DNA of 64,000 nucleotides from the NCBI GenBank assembly GCA_029204225.1, contig CM055095.1, positions 57,301,898 through 57,365,897 of the forward strand, read 5' to 3'. The notes under the pieces are model-generated. The model ran no database searches. It was not told the DNA's origin and was given only the letters and a program-made list of their open reading frames with translations. A program made the position numbers and the translations under genes. Below, piece after piece: positions 1-11,274 of this stretch (within the stretch, counting starts at the first letter, position 1; every line of letters starts with the position of its first letter). This DNA is from Diphasiastrum complanatum. Lineage: Eukaryota; Streptophyta; Lycopodiopsida; Lycopodiales; Lycopodiaceae.

Positions 1-870
1 CCAAGTTTGGTTCTAAAAGTCTCAAACTTTTTTTTACTTAAAGCTTTCGTAAATATATCAGCAACTTGTAATAACGTAGAATAATGTACAATACTTATAT
101 CTTCAGATTGTAACTTTTCACGCACAAAGTGATATTTTACTTCAATATGTTTTGTCCTTGCGTGAAAGACAAGATTTTTAGCCAATTGTATTCCACTTTG
201 ACTATCACAGAAAATAACAGTGGAATTTACCTGCTTCATGCCAATCTCACATAACAACTTACGTAGCCAAACAGCTTCCTGGGTAGCAGAACTCAATGCT
301 TTATATTCGGCTTCTGTGGAAGAAAGAGAAATAGTATCTTGCTTCTTGCTAGACCATGAAAAACAACCGCTACCAAAATTGAAGGTATAACATGTTGTTG
401 ACTTTCTATCATCTATACTTCCTGCCCAATCAGCGTCAACATAACCTTACAACTTAGGTAAAACACTTTGTCTTTTGTAGATTAGACCAAGGTTAGGTGT
501 ACCTTTCACATACCTCAAAATCCTTTTTGCAGCTTTCCAATGGTCCATAGTGGGTGATGACATGAATTGGCTAATCAAACTTACATCATAGCAGATATCA
601 GGACATGTAGTCGTAAGATATATCAAACTCCCAACTAGTTGACGAAATGGTGTAGCATCAACATGTGCACTATCATCAATACGAGATAATTTCTTACCAG
701 CTTCGCAAGGGGTGATGGAAGGTTTGCACTTTGTCATGTGAAATCTCTCCAATATCTCGCCCACATACTTATTTTGACATAACCTGATATCACTGCTAGT
801 TTGCCATACTTCGACACCCAAGCAATAGTGCATAAGATCTAAATCTGTCATCTCAAACTGCTTGCATAAG
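1..870 (-). pseudogene. Copia reverse transcriptase C-terminus and RNase H
   Basis: Encodes the last part of copia RT (motifs [39 protein letters not shown]) followed by RNase H ([43 protein letters not shown]). RNase H removes RNA from the RNA-DNA hybrid during reverse transcription. A single in-frame TAA at about 453 separates RT from RNase H with no change of frame, so the two halves are one broken reading frame. The RT palm with YVDD is absent, lost in the deletion that fuses this segment to integrase at about 855-870. RNase H runs off the left window edge. Confidence 0.9.
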
Positions 871-1200
871 TTGGATGCCGTGTTCTTTGCAAAAGTCTTC
901 AAAATCATCAGATTTGTATTCGTCCCCTCTATCAGATCTTAGCACTTTGATGCGTGCATCCAGTTGGTTCTCTACCAAAGTCTTCAACTCCTTGAAGCGA
1001 GCAAAAGAGTCAGATTTCTTCTTCAAGAAATAAATCCATGTCGTCCTAGAGTAATCATCTATGAAAGTCATAAAATAACATGCTTTTCCCAACAACATGG
1101 TCTTCATTGGGCCGCACAAGTCGCTATGAATGAGTTCCAGCAGTTTCTTAGCTCTTGCAGCTCCACCTTTCTTGAATGTCTCCATGTGATGCTTTCCCAT
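853..1200 (-). pseudogene. Copia integrase core fragment
   Basis: A 115-residue open segment with integrase core features: HSDLCGPM at the start, [19 protein letters not shown], and [10 protein letters not shown] containing an acidic catalytic position. Integrase inserts the cDNA into the host chromosome. The reading stops just after the DFCKEHGIQ stretch, where the sequence changes abruptly to the end of RT, so the third catalytic residue (the Glu of the NGxxER region) and everything up to late RT are missing. The flanking GAG-pre-integrase remnant lies in another frame at 1207-1270. Confidence 0.85.
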
Positions 1201-1206
1201 GATGCA

Positions 1207-1795
1207 TCATTCACATATTGCATGATGATCATCCTGCAATGCCGATAACCCTATTACCATCTTCAGCTTTGCCATTAGGGATGTTCTTGATATTACTATC
1301 AGGAAATTGTACATGTACATTGCCCACACCCTGTATTTGGCATTCCTCCCCATTGGCTTGAGTGACCTTATCCCCATCATGGATTGGTGAGAATTTCTCA
1401 AACCAATCACGTTTCCCGGTCATATGCCTTGTGGCGTCTGAATCTATGAACCATCTGGCACCATCATCAACTTGGGATGCCAATGCCGATGAGAAGACAC
1501 TTGTCTCATCATCTTCTCCATCATCTTCGACAATGTTTCCTTGTTGAGTCACTTTTCCTGCCTTTATGTCCGCTTTCTTCTTGTAACACTCGCGTGCCCA
1601 ATGACCCGGTTTATCAAAGGCCCTTATGTCACCTAGAGCGGTATTTGGCCGGACTTCAATACATGCCACGATCTTCCACAACTCTTTCTCCATCAAAATG
1701 CTCTTCATTTTGAATTTCCAGATGTTGTAGTTAGAAGCCCCATCAAGTTTGCTTGCATCGCTCAAAATTGCCTCATTGATGTTTGCCATCTCCAA
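1207..1795 (-). pseudogene. Copia gag-zinc knuckle-protease remnant
   Basis: Starts at a Met like many copia Gag proteins, with LDGASNYNIWKFKMKSIL typical of the Gag N-terminus. After about 50 residues it jumps to a degenerate zinc knuckle (DKPGHWARECYKKK, first Cys replaced by Phe) and then to an aspartic protease start (WFIDSDATRHMTG). In active copies the protease motif is D-S-G; here it reads D-S-D, so the enzyme would be dead. The missing middle of Gag is an internal deletion. A short pre-integrase tail continues in a second frame below 1270. Confidence 0.85.
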
Positions 1796-3039
1796 ACTAC
1801 TTGAAACTTCACTTGTAGGCTATAAGGTATATACTGGAGCCAACCGTGATGTCATAAATCAATCATAATGACCTGCAATTTTTGGCTTAACAGGCCACCC
1901 GCCGCTCTTTCTCCAAATTGGCATCGTTTTTCGAAATGCTTCTCATCACCAACTCTCAGCTTCTTGCCCAGTGGAATGGTGAAATCACTTTTGGCGCGCT
2001 TCGAACACTTTCTCCACGGCAATCACTCTGTTTTGGTGTATCGTACTTGCAGGTACAGTCAAGGTGCCCTTCGTTTGGAAGGCTATAGCCTTTTGTTTGG
2101 CCAAAATAGGCTAAAGGAGGTGAAAATAAGGGCAATTTGGGTTTTTGAACTGTTTCTTCAGTGTGAAGAAACTTCACCCTTCAAAAACTTGGGACCCAAC
2201 AATTTTTTTCAGTTTGAAGATTTTTAATGAAATTGCAATGCACTTTGCACTTCAGACCCCTTCAGACTTTTTCACATCAATCCAACGGATCCTTAAGATC
2301 CAACGACCCACCAGTCGTGTAATAACCATCGTCGATCTGTGTGATTCGAGATCGGACGGCTTTCCACGCTTTTGTGCGTTGATCAAGGGCCTTCGAAGCA
2401 CCAAGCACTTCAGGCCGCTAACTAACTAACTGAACTAGGCGTGCGAGAGGTCTCGCGACCTCTCCTCCTCTTCTCTCTCTCTCTGCGATGGATTTTTCTC
2501 TCTCTTCACAGGCTATGGCTGCTCCCTGTGGATCAATCTGGTTTCTTTCTTTCTCCACGGCCAGTCGCGGCCTCCTTACTGCTGAATCGCACTACCAGGG
2601 CGGCCATTCTCAACAACTTACAGCTCTGAAAAAGGCCTCCTACAAGGAGATATCCCAAATTTTGCACTTTGAAACCCTAGAAACTTTGAAGAGAAGGATA
2701 TATTGGGCTTTACTCAGGCTTTCCCTGAGCTTTCACTTACAGCTCCTATCTGGCTGAGGTCGCCCTACAGCAGGCCATCTTCTGCTCCAAACCGCTCTTC
2801 AAACGGTGTTCGATTGGATTCAAACCAATCACAAACGCCAAGCAATCCTCCAAAAGAATTTTTCAGCTTCAATCTTTGCTTGCTTTCTGATTCAACCGAC
2901 AATTCTCTGTCTCTGAGTCCTTTTTACAGTTTTGAGCCGTTCCACGAATCTCCACAGACTTGGTTTTGTGCTTCCTAGCCAACAAACCGTCGTGAATTCG
3001 CAGCTCTCTGTTCTCGTCCGGTGATTCAAGCCACCAAGG
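1796..3039 (-). other. Long untranslated leader of copia element A
   Basis: About 1.24 kb between the primer-binding site and gag with no convincing protein in any frame. It is more GC-rich than the flanks and holds short CT runs near 2471-2510. Copia leaders are usually much shorter, so it may include foreign sequence, but no source was recognised. Confidence 0.5.
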
Positions 3040-3051
3040 GCTCTGATACCA
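3040..3051 (-). promoter_or_regulatory. tRNA-iMet primer-binding site, copia A
   Basis: On the minus strand this reads TGGTATCAGAGC, the standard copia primer-binding site complementary to the 3' end of initiator Met tRNA. It fixes the element's orientation and the inner end of the 5' LTR. Confidence 0.9.
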
Positions 3052-3330
3052 AGTTAAGAAAACACAGTTTAAACACCCGACCGGATCAATCACCACAGCA
3101 CAACATCAAGTGCAACAAGAACATAGAATTACTCACCTCAAACTGTATATTTCACTAATAAGTAAGTACAAAGATAAGTTGCTTAAAAGCACTCAAAGGG
3201 CTCGTAAAAGAAAGATAGCCCGATAACTCTAGAACTAAGCACACGTGGTGCCGTTGAAATAAGAAAGCAGTATATAAGTCGATCATTGCTATTTTAACTA
3301 TAGGTGTGATCGGAAAATGTTGTAGTTAGG
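3052..3330 (-). mobile_element. Partial 5' LTR of copia A
   Basis: Sequence immediately upstream (minus strand) of the primer-binding site. A TATATA-type box lies near 3270-3276. The outer LTR edge could not be set because no second copy of this LTR lies in the window. Confidence 0.55.
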
Positions 3331-6300
3331 ATTTTGGTAATCCTAGTAAATAATTGCTTAATACCTTATATTAATTTCCTGGATTAAGTTTATTAAATTG
3401 AATTCGTAACTAATGTCTTTGTAACCATTGAGTTATCCGCAGTTTTGGATGTCAATTGTAATGTTAGAAGTAGAATCTGATACATGGATTACATTGGATC
3501 TGTTAATTGATAGAAGCTTGCCCCTAGAGTTAATGCTCTTGGATCCATGGATATTCGAAGCTTATCATTAACTTGGAAGGATCAGAATGTAATATTGAAC
3601 CATGTTAATTCTTTTGTTTAGATCACAGGATCAGGTGTGGATTTGTGGTATCCATCTGATGGGCATGCCAGTCATCCAAAGAAATGGATTCTCTAGTGCT
3701 TGGAAACAAAAGTTATTTTGCTATAGTGATTGTAGGACAGCTAGATGATCAATGGATCTCTAGAATATCAGATAAGGTGATTAAGGGTTTTTTGGAAGGA
3801 AAAGTTGATGGTATGGGACATCAGTAATTTTGGAAAGAAAATTCTAGGACTGTAAAGATCTGATGATCAATGGTGTGTTTAGTACTTGGTCACGATATGC
3901 AAAAGAAGAAAACCATTTGATCAAATGTGGGGTATTTTGAAAAATTTTGAGGTTTAATCTAGATCCCAATGTGGTATCTCATTATTTACAAAATCAGAGG
4001 CCCTCAAATCTATTTCTCGCTTTCTTAATTAATTCTTTACTTCTTAGTAATTTCTCGAATATAGGATATCAGACTAATTTATATGATTCTTTCCAGCATG
4101 AAGTTATTCTTCTGAAAGAGTGTTATGTCATATAAAGTACTACTTGTGTGAATAGACTTGGAATTCAGATAAATTCTAAGGTTAAAATGTTTCAATTTCT
4201 TAAACCGTGGAATATCTCTGTTGCGTAAATGGATTTCAATGGTAGTTTCTATCACTCAGAGTAAAAATATTTGAAGGAAAAGTCCTGTGTGTAATAGGGC
4301 GTATCCTTTAGTGAAAGCACTTATTACTGACTTTTCTAGAATTTAGATATTTTCATATATCATCTTTCCAGTTAACTTTTATGGAAATTTATAATTTCTT
4401 TAAAAGGAGGGGTGAAGTGGTGGGATAAAATTCTATTAGGGAATCTATTGGTTGCATAGCTTTCGGAAGAGAACCAGCTAGGGTATAGAAATAAGATAGG
4501 ATCTGATTCTGAAAGAATTTTGGATAGACTCAGAGTAAGATGCCTAATTGGAACTTTTTGAGGAATTCTCTAGGGATTGTGTGGACAATCTGGAACAAGT
4601 TTGGAATTTGAATCATTATCTATAAGTAGTACAGTAAAAGGTTGAAAGTTACTAATTTCATTTTGATTGGAATAGACATAAGTTTGATTAGAATTTTAAG
4701 TCTTAGAGTTCTATATTAGATCAACCTAATCTTAGTTTAAGGTAAATGGGATTGGAAAACTGTTGAGAGAAAATTTTATTCGTCTCAGAGATTTCCCAGA
4801 TATGTTATTTACTCATGAGAAATAGAAAATATTTTGTAGCTAAGTTACAAGATCTTAGTGAGATATGTGAGTAACATATCTGGGTTCTGGAGGAATCTGC
4901 CAGATAAAAATGTGTTTATGTACTGGGTCATAGTGAGATTATTCACATATGTGCACGATTAATCTTGTATGAATCTACTATATATTCCTAGTTACTAGAG
5001 TTATTTGGTGCACTTAACCTAGTCGGTGAACATGAACATATGATCAAGTATTGTTTTGATAGATACTTGCAGAGTTAACAAATCTTTGTATGGAAGATTT
5101 ATGGATTAACTTATAAATGATTTGGGTAGGGATCTTAATGTGGTGTTATACTAGTATAATTGAGATCTGCAGCTAGACATTTGAGATTTTTGAATCATTG
5201 GCAATTAACTTCAGTAGTTGATTACTCCAGAGTGAAGTTAATTGGATCAGTGTGATGTGGATTCACCAGAAACTGATGGTTTTGATTTATATTGCTTGTA
5301 AGACGTATGATTAGTGAATCATTTGGGTTCATCAGTTAAAATTGTGTGCATTGGATATGCAGTATTCTTGGGATAGAATATTCCTTAGTAAAGAAAGGAA
5401 CTCAGCTCATTAGTTGATTGTATCCCAGAGAGCTCAATTGGATAGCGAATCATAATGGATCCAAGAATAATAACTGAATTGATATTCAGCAGGACTTTTG
5501 GGTATCTAGATCTGATTCTGGATTGTAATCTAAAGTTTTTGTAATCGAAGATGATTGTCATCTTGGTATGCGTTCAATCTTTAATTACCAATAGTTTCTA
5601 GACCTTGAATCTTACATTTCAGCTAAAGAATCATGTTTGAAGAGTATTCCTAAATCCAGTATTTTCTTAGTGAAAAGATTTTGGAATGATTCTTACTTTT
5701 CCTGAGTTATGTTGGACATATACTCCAGTATCCTATAAATGATTAAGTACGGGTTTTGGATTCCAGGAAATTATGATTGACGAATCATACGAATCTAAAT
5801 ATTTATGATTGACGGATCATACATAGATACTTAATTGTTGTCAGAGGATTGTAAAGAATTGTAATGATTCCTAAGTGTGACGATTAAGTCTTGGTATGCT
5901 AATTGAGTAAGAATTCAGATCAGTGTTTTGAATCTTTTTACTCCAGTATTTTAATTGAGAACCTATGGATCTCACAGACATTATCTTATTTATCTAGTGG
6001 ATGCTATTCTACTACAGTTTATGGTCTGCAGATGTTTGAGTACAATTTTTTCGTTTGATTGGATCTCCAGTTATCGTAGGAGACAGACAAGTCTATTAAG
6101 ATGAATGAATGCTATTTTCCTGCATTTGGTGCTAGGAATAGGAGCATTTAACTCAAAAGAGTATCTGGGATACTCGGAGTTGAGTTTTAATCATTTTATA
6201 TCTTAATGATTCTCCTAGAGTTTCTAGTTGAATGAATTATCATATCTTAGAATTGGATTCTAAGGATAGTTGTACTTGGAAGCTTTTTATAATTTGTTTG

Positions 6301-6648
6301 CCAGAGTTTGTGGATAATTTCAGACTGTAATTATTATTTCTTTTCTTTAACTTTAATCTCCTAAGTTAGGTATACTTCATCCAATGGTTCATGTAGGTGT
6401 TTTACATGAAGGTGATGTTACTAATTTTTATTGAGTGTAACCATGTTGAGAAAATATCTCTTAATGTACTTTTCCAAACCAGAATTTGTACTCCAGAACA
6501 GAGATTAATGGTTGAAAACAGTTTTCTCTGAGTACTTGTTTGATATGAAAATCAGATTAAGGATAATAATTTTCTCAGTTAATACTGAAAGCTAAAGGAA
6601 CCTTAATTCTTTCCTGTTCTTTGGAGCTTCTAAGGATAGAAGCAATTT
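3331..6648 (+). other. Decayed AT-rich DNA, probably the interior of a gypsy element
   Basis: No usable reading frame in 3.3 kb. CG dinucleotides are sparse, usually none to two per 60 bases, as expected for methylated transposon DNA that lost CG by deamination. A faint gypsy polyprotein-like tail (HPMVHVGVLHEGD near 6377-6415) and the polypurine tract just downstream suggest an old plus-strand gypsy interior, but this is inference. Confidence 0.35.
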
Positions 6649-6660
6649 AAGGAGGGAAGA
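6649..6660 (+). promoter_or_regulatory. Polypurine tract of a plus-strand gypsy element
   Basis: AAGGAGGGAAGA directly before ATGTTATGG. This is the usual arrangement of the plus-strand primer site followed by the TG start of a 3' LTR. Confidence 0.65.
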
Positions 6661-6661
6661 A

Positions 6662-7085
6662 TGTTATGGCCATATTCGATTAAGGACCTGGAATAGTCCT
6701 AATATGGTAGACCGGCCCTCCAGTACTTGAGATTATTGGTCATGCCGAGATTTAATTCCATGTTGAGGCCAGTTTGTGACTAATTACCTTGAGAGGACCC
6801 AGACACTCTAATTAAGACATATGGAGTATTGCATGTCTGTGTGACGGATATATACAGGAGGACTGCATGAAGAGATGTGATCTATTTATAGTTGACCTGC
6901 ATGGAGATTGCATGGGTTCATGCACAAGACTACTCTCTATATAATGAGGTGGAGATTCTCCCGTCGACATATTGAGTTTAGATTATCAGTTTCTCTCTTC
7001 TCCTCTTGCTTCACATGCATGGCTTGGGGGCTAGATCCAGGTTTGATCTAGGATTGGTTGGGCGGTTTGGCTCCATAGTCTCTCC
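6662..7085 (+). mobile_element. Probable 3' LTR of a gypsy element
   Basis: Begins TGTTATGGCC right after a polypurine tract and contains a TATATAA box at 6939-6945. The right edge is a guess, placed before the non-LTR coding remnant that starts near 7121. Confidence 0.5.
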
Positions 7086-7120
7086 TATTGTGTTCTCTTA
7101 TCCTCATCTTAGGGGTTATC

Positions 7121-8126
7121 CTTGAGGGTCTTAATACTCTGTCTTTCCAGCACCTCCTCATCGCTGCGCGAGAGCTCCTCCCCCTCTCTGCCCAAGCTTG
7201 TCTTCCTCCTTTTGAGCAACTCCTCACTTTCAATTCAGATCACCTGCAAGAGACCCTCTTGGAGTGCATGCACAAACATATCCTTTCCAGCATGCTCTCT
7301 GAGGCTCCTTCGGTGTTGCATCGAGCTCGGCTTCTTTCTTGTGCGGGTCTTGGTGCGGGGGCTTGGCTGTTAGCTCGGCCTGTTGTTTCTTCCTTTCGGT
7401 TGTCTTCGGCCATCTTCACCACTGCTCTTCGTCTTCGCTTGGGGCTTCTTCATCCTTCGGTCTTGTGTCTCTCCAGGTGTGTTTGCGGTCACCCTATTGA
7501 TGCTCGCTATCCACCTCCTCTGATGTCCTTCTGGGAGTGAGCGCACAGATGTTGTCAGAGATGCAGCGGCCGCTATAGCCAGAGATGGAGGATTCCATGT
7601 CCTCAGAGAGCAGTCTCATGTCCTTTCTTCTTCCACGTCCCACTCTTCCCGCAGGCGTGTTGACATTGTCCTCTCTCGGGATGAGTTTCGTACTTTGGCA
7701 GATGTTGTTGTTGCTGATCACACACGTGGTGACCTATTGCCTCGCTCTGCCTTCACACCAGGAGAAGCGACAAGCGTGGCAGCACAAGAGAAGGAAAAAA
7801 ACTACTCCGATAGGCACCCCACTGATGCTTTTCTTCCCTTGGCAATTGAGACTTATGGCACCTTGCATCGACGCTTTGAGGATTTTCTTCGCATGTGTTC
7901 TCATCAGGCGGAAGAGCGTCAAGGTATTCCTGGTTCTATTCTCGTGGCTTCTTTCAAACAACGTGTTTCCATTGCCCTGCAACGTGCTCAGGCCCTATCT
8001 ATTCTACAAAGGGTGACGGTGGCTGGGTCTGCTACATCTCATCTCCCTTCATTAGCCGACTCACCACCTCTTCACTTTTCTGATTTGTTGCAGTCAGTTG
8101 GTAGACTCCCACGGACATCATCATAG
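7121..8126 (+). pseudogene. Non-LTR retroelement protein, C-terminal region with zinc-like and nuclease-like segments
   Basis: Read in two frames joined near 7508. The first (to about 7507) ends FRLSSAIFTTALRLRLGLLHPS, then a Cys/His cluster CVCGHPID. The second continues from the partner half (HLL, then TGA in place of an Arg codon, then CPSGSERTDVVRDAAA) through RRRVDIVLSRDEF, TLADVVVADHTRGDLL, PLAIETYG and QRVSIALQRAQALSILQR to a stop at 8126. I recognise this as the tail of a family of plant and algal RT proteins: a CxC...H...C cluster followed by a region with spaced acidic residues that may be a PD-(D/E)XK-type nuclease. The family match is from memory; the nuclease role is inference. 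One frameshift and one TGA show it is dead. The RT domain itself is absent upstream. Confidence 0.7.
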
Positions 8127-9149
8127 TTTATGCACTTTTATTTCCAGGATTTGGATTAATCTTAACTTTATTGCAAGCTTCGCTCTTGTTTGAGCCTACT
8201 TTTGTTTAAACTTTCCTTTCCGGGTGTATATATCTTTTTCATCAATGTACCTACTACTTTTTCCTACGAATAAATGTGGACGGGTTTACTTGCCCATAAT
8301 ACTTTAAGGTTAAGAAGAAAGAACCTTTTCTTTTAAGGACTGCCCTCCTTCCTTAACGGTCATCTCTTCTGCAAGAAATCCCATCACCAGATCAGGCTTT
8401 GCATCAGCTTCCTTCACAGAAGATCGCGATCCTTTCAGCAAATGGGCTGCTCTCATCATCTATTTGCACCAGCAGGGAGTGCATTTTCTTACGGATTTTG
8501 ATCCGCATTTACTCTCCACAGCTGCACACCAGTTGTGGGCTGAATAGTTTCTTCATGAATGGTCTTTGACCATCAGGTACGCATCAGTGTAGGTCCGTAT
8601 AGATTGTATGCACTGCTTGTTTGCAAATTCCTTTCAGGCATTTGATTTGCAGGATGGATCACCCTCTTTTGCAACGCTACTTCATGGCCCTCCAAAGAAA
8701 GACTCAGGGTTTGGTTTCTTCAAGAAACAGGTCTGCCTTTTTCCAAGGCTTCAGGCAATAAGAAAACGGTTGGGTTTTGCACAATCTTTTACACTACTGA
8801 TCCTTGTAAGACATGTTTGAAAAGCAGGATCTTCGCCATATGTATTAGCTTTGCCGCAGTAGCAGTAAGCTATTGTGACGATTTTGATAATATAAATGGT
8901 TTTTCCTTTTTCCTGATATGCAATTTGTTTTTGTTTACTAACTTTTTTTCTCATTAAAATGCCCTGGATAATGCAAAGCTTCTTGTGATTTGTAGATCAC
9001 CTTCTTAACATAGTCACATAAAGACAGGTAGGCATATTTCTTTACATTTATTGTCAGTTACATCAACCGGGCACTAATAATAGCCAATAAAATTGCAATT
9101 TCAGTACAATATTTCCAACAATAGCTTCATGAATAAAAAAGCACAGCAG
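8127..9149. other. Non-coding stretch after the non-LTR remnant
   Basis: No supported gene. Short open frames here lack family features. Part of it may be the 3' tail of the upstream retroelement, but no poly(A) end or target-site duplication was seen. Confidence 0.4.
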
Positions 9150-9690
9150 TTTGTTTCTAATGGTGAAAAGTAAAGAGGAGGGTGGGCAGCCTTGTCTTAT
9201 ACTACATCAAATAGGAAAGTGCAAGAGAGGACAATGTTAAAGCTGAGCTAGTATTCATCTAGAGGGCTTTAGTGACTCCATTGATTTTGTCAAAAGCTTT
9301 ATCCACCTATTTCATGACACTAGCTTCAGTTCTGTGGTGGTAAGCATAACTACTAGCAGACCAAATTTTTAAGATGGCGTGTGTTATATTTCTTCCCTTG
9401 ACAAAGCCTAATTGTTCCTTCGAGATGACTTTGCCAAAGATAGGTGAGATCCTATTGCCCAGAACTTTGCCAACAGTTTTAGAGAAAACTTCTGAGCGTA
9501 ATGAGAGGTGGAAAGTCTTTTTAGCATAATGAGAGGAGCTTTGACTTTGGAAATCATTTCAATAAGACCTTTTGACATTCAAGGAGGAAAGGCTTCCCAT
9601 CGTGAGTTCCTTGAATTGTGTCTAGAAGAATAGAGCCTTATACATTCCCGTGAGCTAGAAATTAATCTTGGATGATCCCATTGATGCTCG
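9150..9690 (-). pseudogene. LINE reverse transcriptase remnant
   Basis: Minus-strand translation, with stops, shows ordered RT blocks of a LINE: a GLIEMISK segment, then KTVGKVLGNRISPIFGKVIS, EQLGFVKGRNITHAIL, a damaged palm start VDKAFDKING, and SIRQGCPPSSLLFT, the conserved GCP block that lies between RT motifs. Catalytic FADD is not present in the surviving part. At least three in-frame stops and one frame change occur, so it is an old dead copy. It has a different character from the 7.1-8.1 kb remnant and lies on the other strand. Confidence 0.75.
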
Positions 9691-9702
9691 GTTTTTTATT
9701 TT

Positions 9703-10318
9703 TGAGAATTAAGGGTATTAGTATCACAAAGCTATCTGAATTCCACCCAAAGCACACCAAAGTAGGCACCAAATATCCACTTTATTGATTTCTCTTCAAA
9801 GTACATGGCAAGCTACAAACACAAACACATAAGAGCACTACTGCTAGATCTCCTCCCAGTCACCTGCTACAGAGATTATGATGAGGAATGCCTCTCTCTA
9901 GGCTCACTTATACATAATCCTCAAGCACCCACTTAACCCTGACCCTTTCCTAACGTCGACACATGGCAAACCCCATGCACAATCAACACTTGTCACTTAG
10001 CAGTACGTTGACACATTGGCAAGCAAGTAGGAGGACCGTTCGACCCGCATCACTCATGCACTAGACCAAGTGTCCCAATGTGCATATGACACGTGTCCCG
10101 TTGATTGGTCAACTCTTCTACTTTTTAGGAGGTCAGTCCAACTCTAAATTAAGAGTGCCCTATACCAAATATAAGCAGGACAACAAGTTACCAAAGACTT
10201 GCTATTTACATTTTTACAAAACACCACAGGCCGGTGTGAGCCATTTTATTTTAATATTTACAATTTACAAGTCCAACGTGTTCACACACTGAGGCAGGAA
10301 TATAAGTACATAACATCA
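9703..10318 (-). mobile_element. 3' LTR of a minus-strand gypsy element
   Basis: On the minus strand it starts TGATGTTATG at 10318, directly after a polypurine tract, and ends ...TTCTCA at 9703, giving TG...CA ends and a length of 616 bases. It follows integrase in the right order. The matching 5' LTR is not in the window. Confidence 0.7.
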
Positions 10319-10320
10319 TT

Positions 10321-10334
10321 CCTTCCCTCCTCAA
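10321..10334 (-). promoter_or_regulatory. Gypsy polypurine tract
   Basis: Minus strand TTGAGGAGGGAAGG, two bases before the LTR start. This is the expected plus-strand primer site. Confidence 0.75.
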
Positions 10335-10455
10335 GGAACATCGTCCGTGATGATAAAAGAAGGGTACTATGCATGCAAAGCGTGCGCGGTCTCGCGGGTA
10401 GCATCAGTGAGAGGTCTACTGTGCCACGCAACAGTACTCACGGATTAGACAGTTT

Positions 10456-11274
10456 CTAAGCCGTCTCTCTCTCCGGTCCGTGCATCACCTCTCCATGCTC
10501 CTGAAACAATACAAGTCCATTAGGTAGCAAGTTACAACCCTCATGTAATATCCTCTTTAAGCGTGAAACATGAAAAATAGGATAAACTTTACAATCCTGA
10601 GGCACTGCTAGTTTATAATCAACATCATTAAGCTTTTTAACTATTTTCCAGGGTCCACAATAACACGAAGATAACTTGTACCACTTCTTTGTCTTAAGAG
10701 AAGTTGAGTCCTTTGGAATCAGGAGAAACACCATGTCTCCTTTCTCGAACTCTCTTGGTGTGCAATCCCGATCAGCAAATTTCTTTGCGCGATCCATCGC
10801 TTGTTTCACATTTTTCTTGGCTACCTCAAACATTTGTACCATGTGAGTTAGAAAGTCAACAACACTAGGCACTTTATGAGGCATCCCTACAGTAATTGGA
10901 CTTGTTGGCCTAAAACCATAGTTCAACTCGAAAGGACTCATCTTAGTAGAAGCATTCCTTTATTCGTTGTAAGCAAATTCCAACAACGACAAATATTTCT
11001 CCCGTTGCGTTTGCTTAACACTTACATACACCCTAAGCATGTCGTCGATGGTTTGGTTAACTCTCTCTGTTTGACCATCCATTTCAGGGTGATCTGTACT
11101 GCTCATTCTCAACTGACCCGTAAAGCGTGGATCTCTATCAAACACTATGGATGATGGTAACCCATTAAGTCTAAATACATGCTGTATGAATAGATCAGCT
11201 ACCACGAGTGCATCTATCTTATAATGGGTTGGAATGAAATGAGCCATTTTTGTGTGTCTGTGAACGACAACCAT
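10456..11274 (-). pseudogene. Gypsy integrase, core and C-terminal domain
   Basis: The upstream piece (11274-10960) holds the integrase core: VVVHRHTKMAHFIP, the catalytic Asp region VFDRDPRFTG, and PEMDGQTERVNQ with the catalytic Glu. The downstream piece (10941-10456) holds MSPFELNYGFRP, EKGDMVFLL and the GPF-like YCGPWKIVKKL, then PIFHVSRLKR before the end. A single in-frame TAA at about 10955 separates the two pieces, so they were one frame. About a dozen residues are missing between FTGQ and LRMSSTDHP. Upstream pol domains are lost: similarity stops at 11274 and the adjoining DNA is unrelated. Confidence 0.9.

Larger units (their letters stand above)
1..3330 (-). mobile_element. Copia element A, internally deleted, cut by the window edge
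   Basis: Minus-strand Ty1/copia retrotransposon, read from high to low coordinate: partial 5' LTR, initiator-Met primer site, long leader, gag/protease piece, integrase piece, end of reverse transcriptase and RNase H. The domain order is that of copia pol. Two internal deletions are visible: gag jumps from its N-terminal segment straight to the zinc knuckle, and integrase jumps to the last part of RT. The 3' end lies outside the window. It cannot be autonomous. Domain identities are secure from motifs; outer LTR limits are approximate. Confidence 0.85.

Noticed and set aside
1868-2978. Overlapping plus-strand frames in the copia A leader
   Set aside because: Composition follows CT-rich runs, frames overlap one another, and no family features appear.
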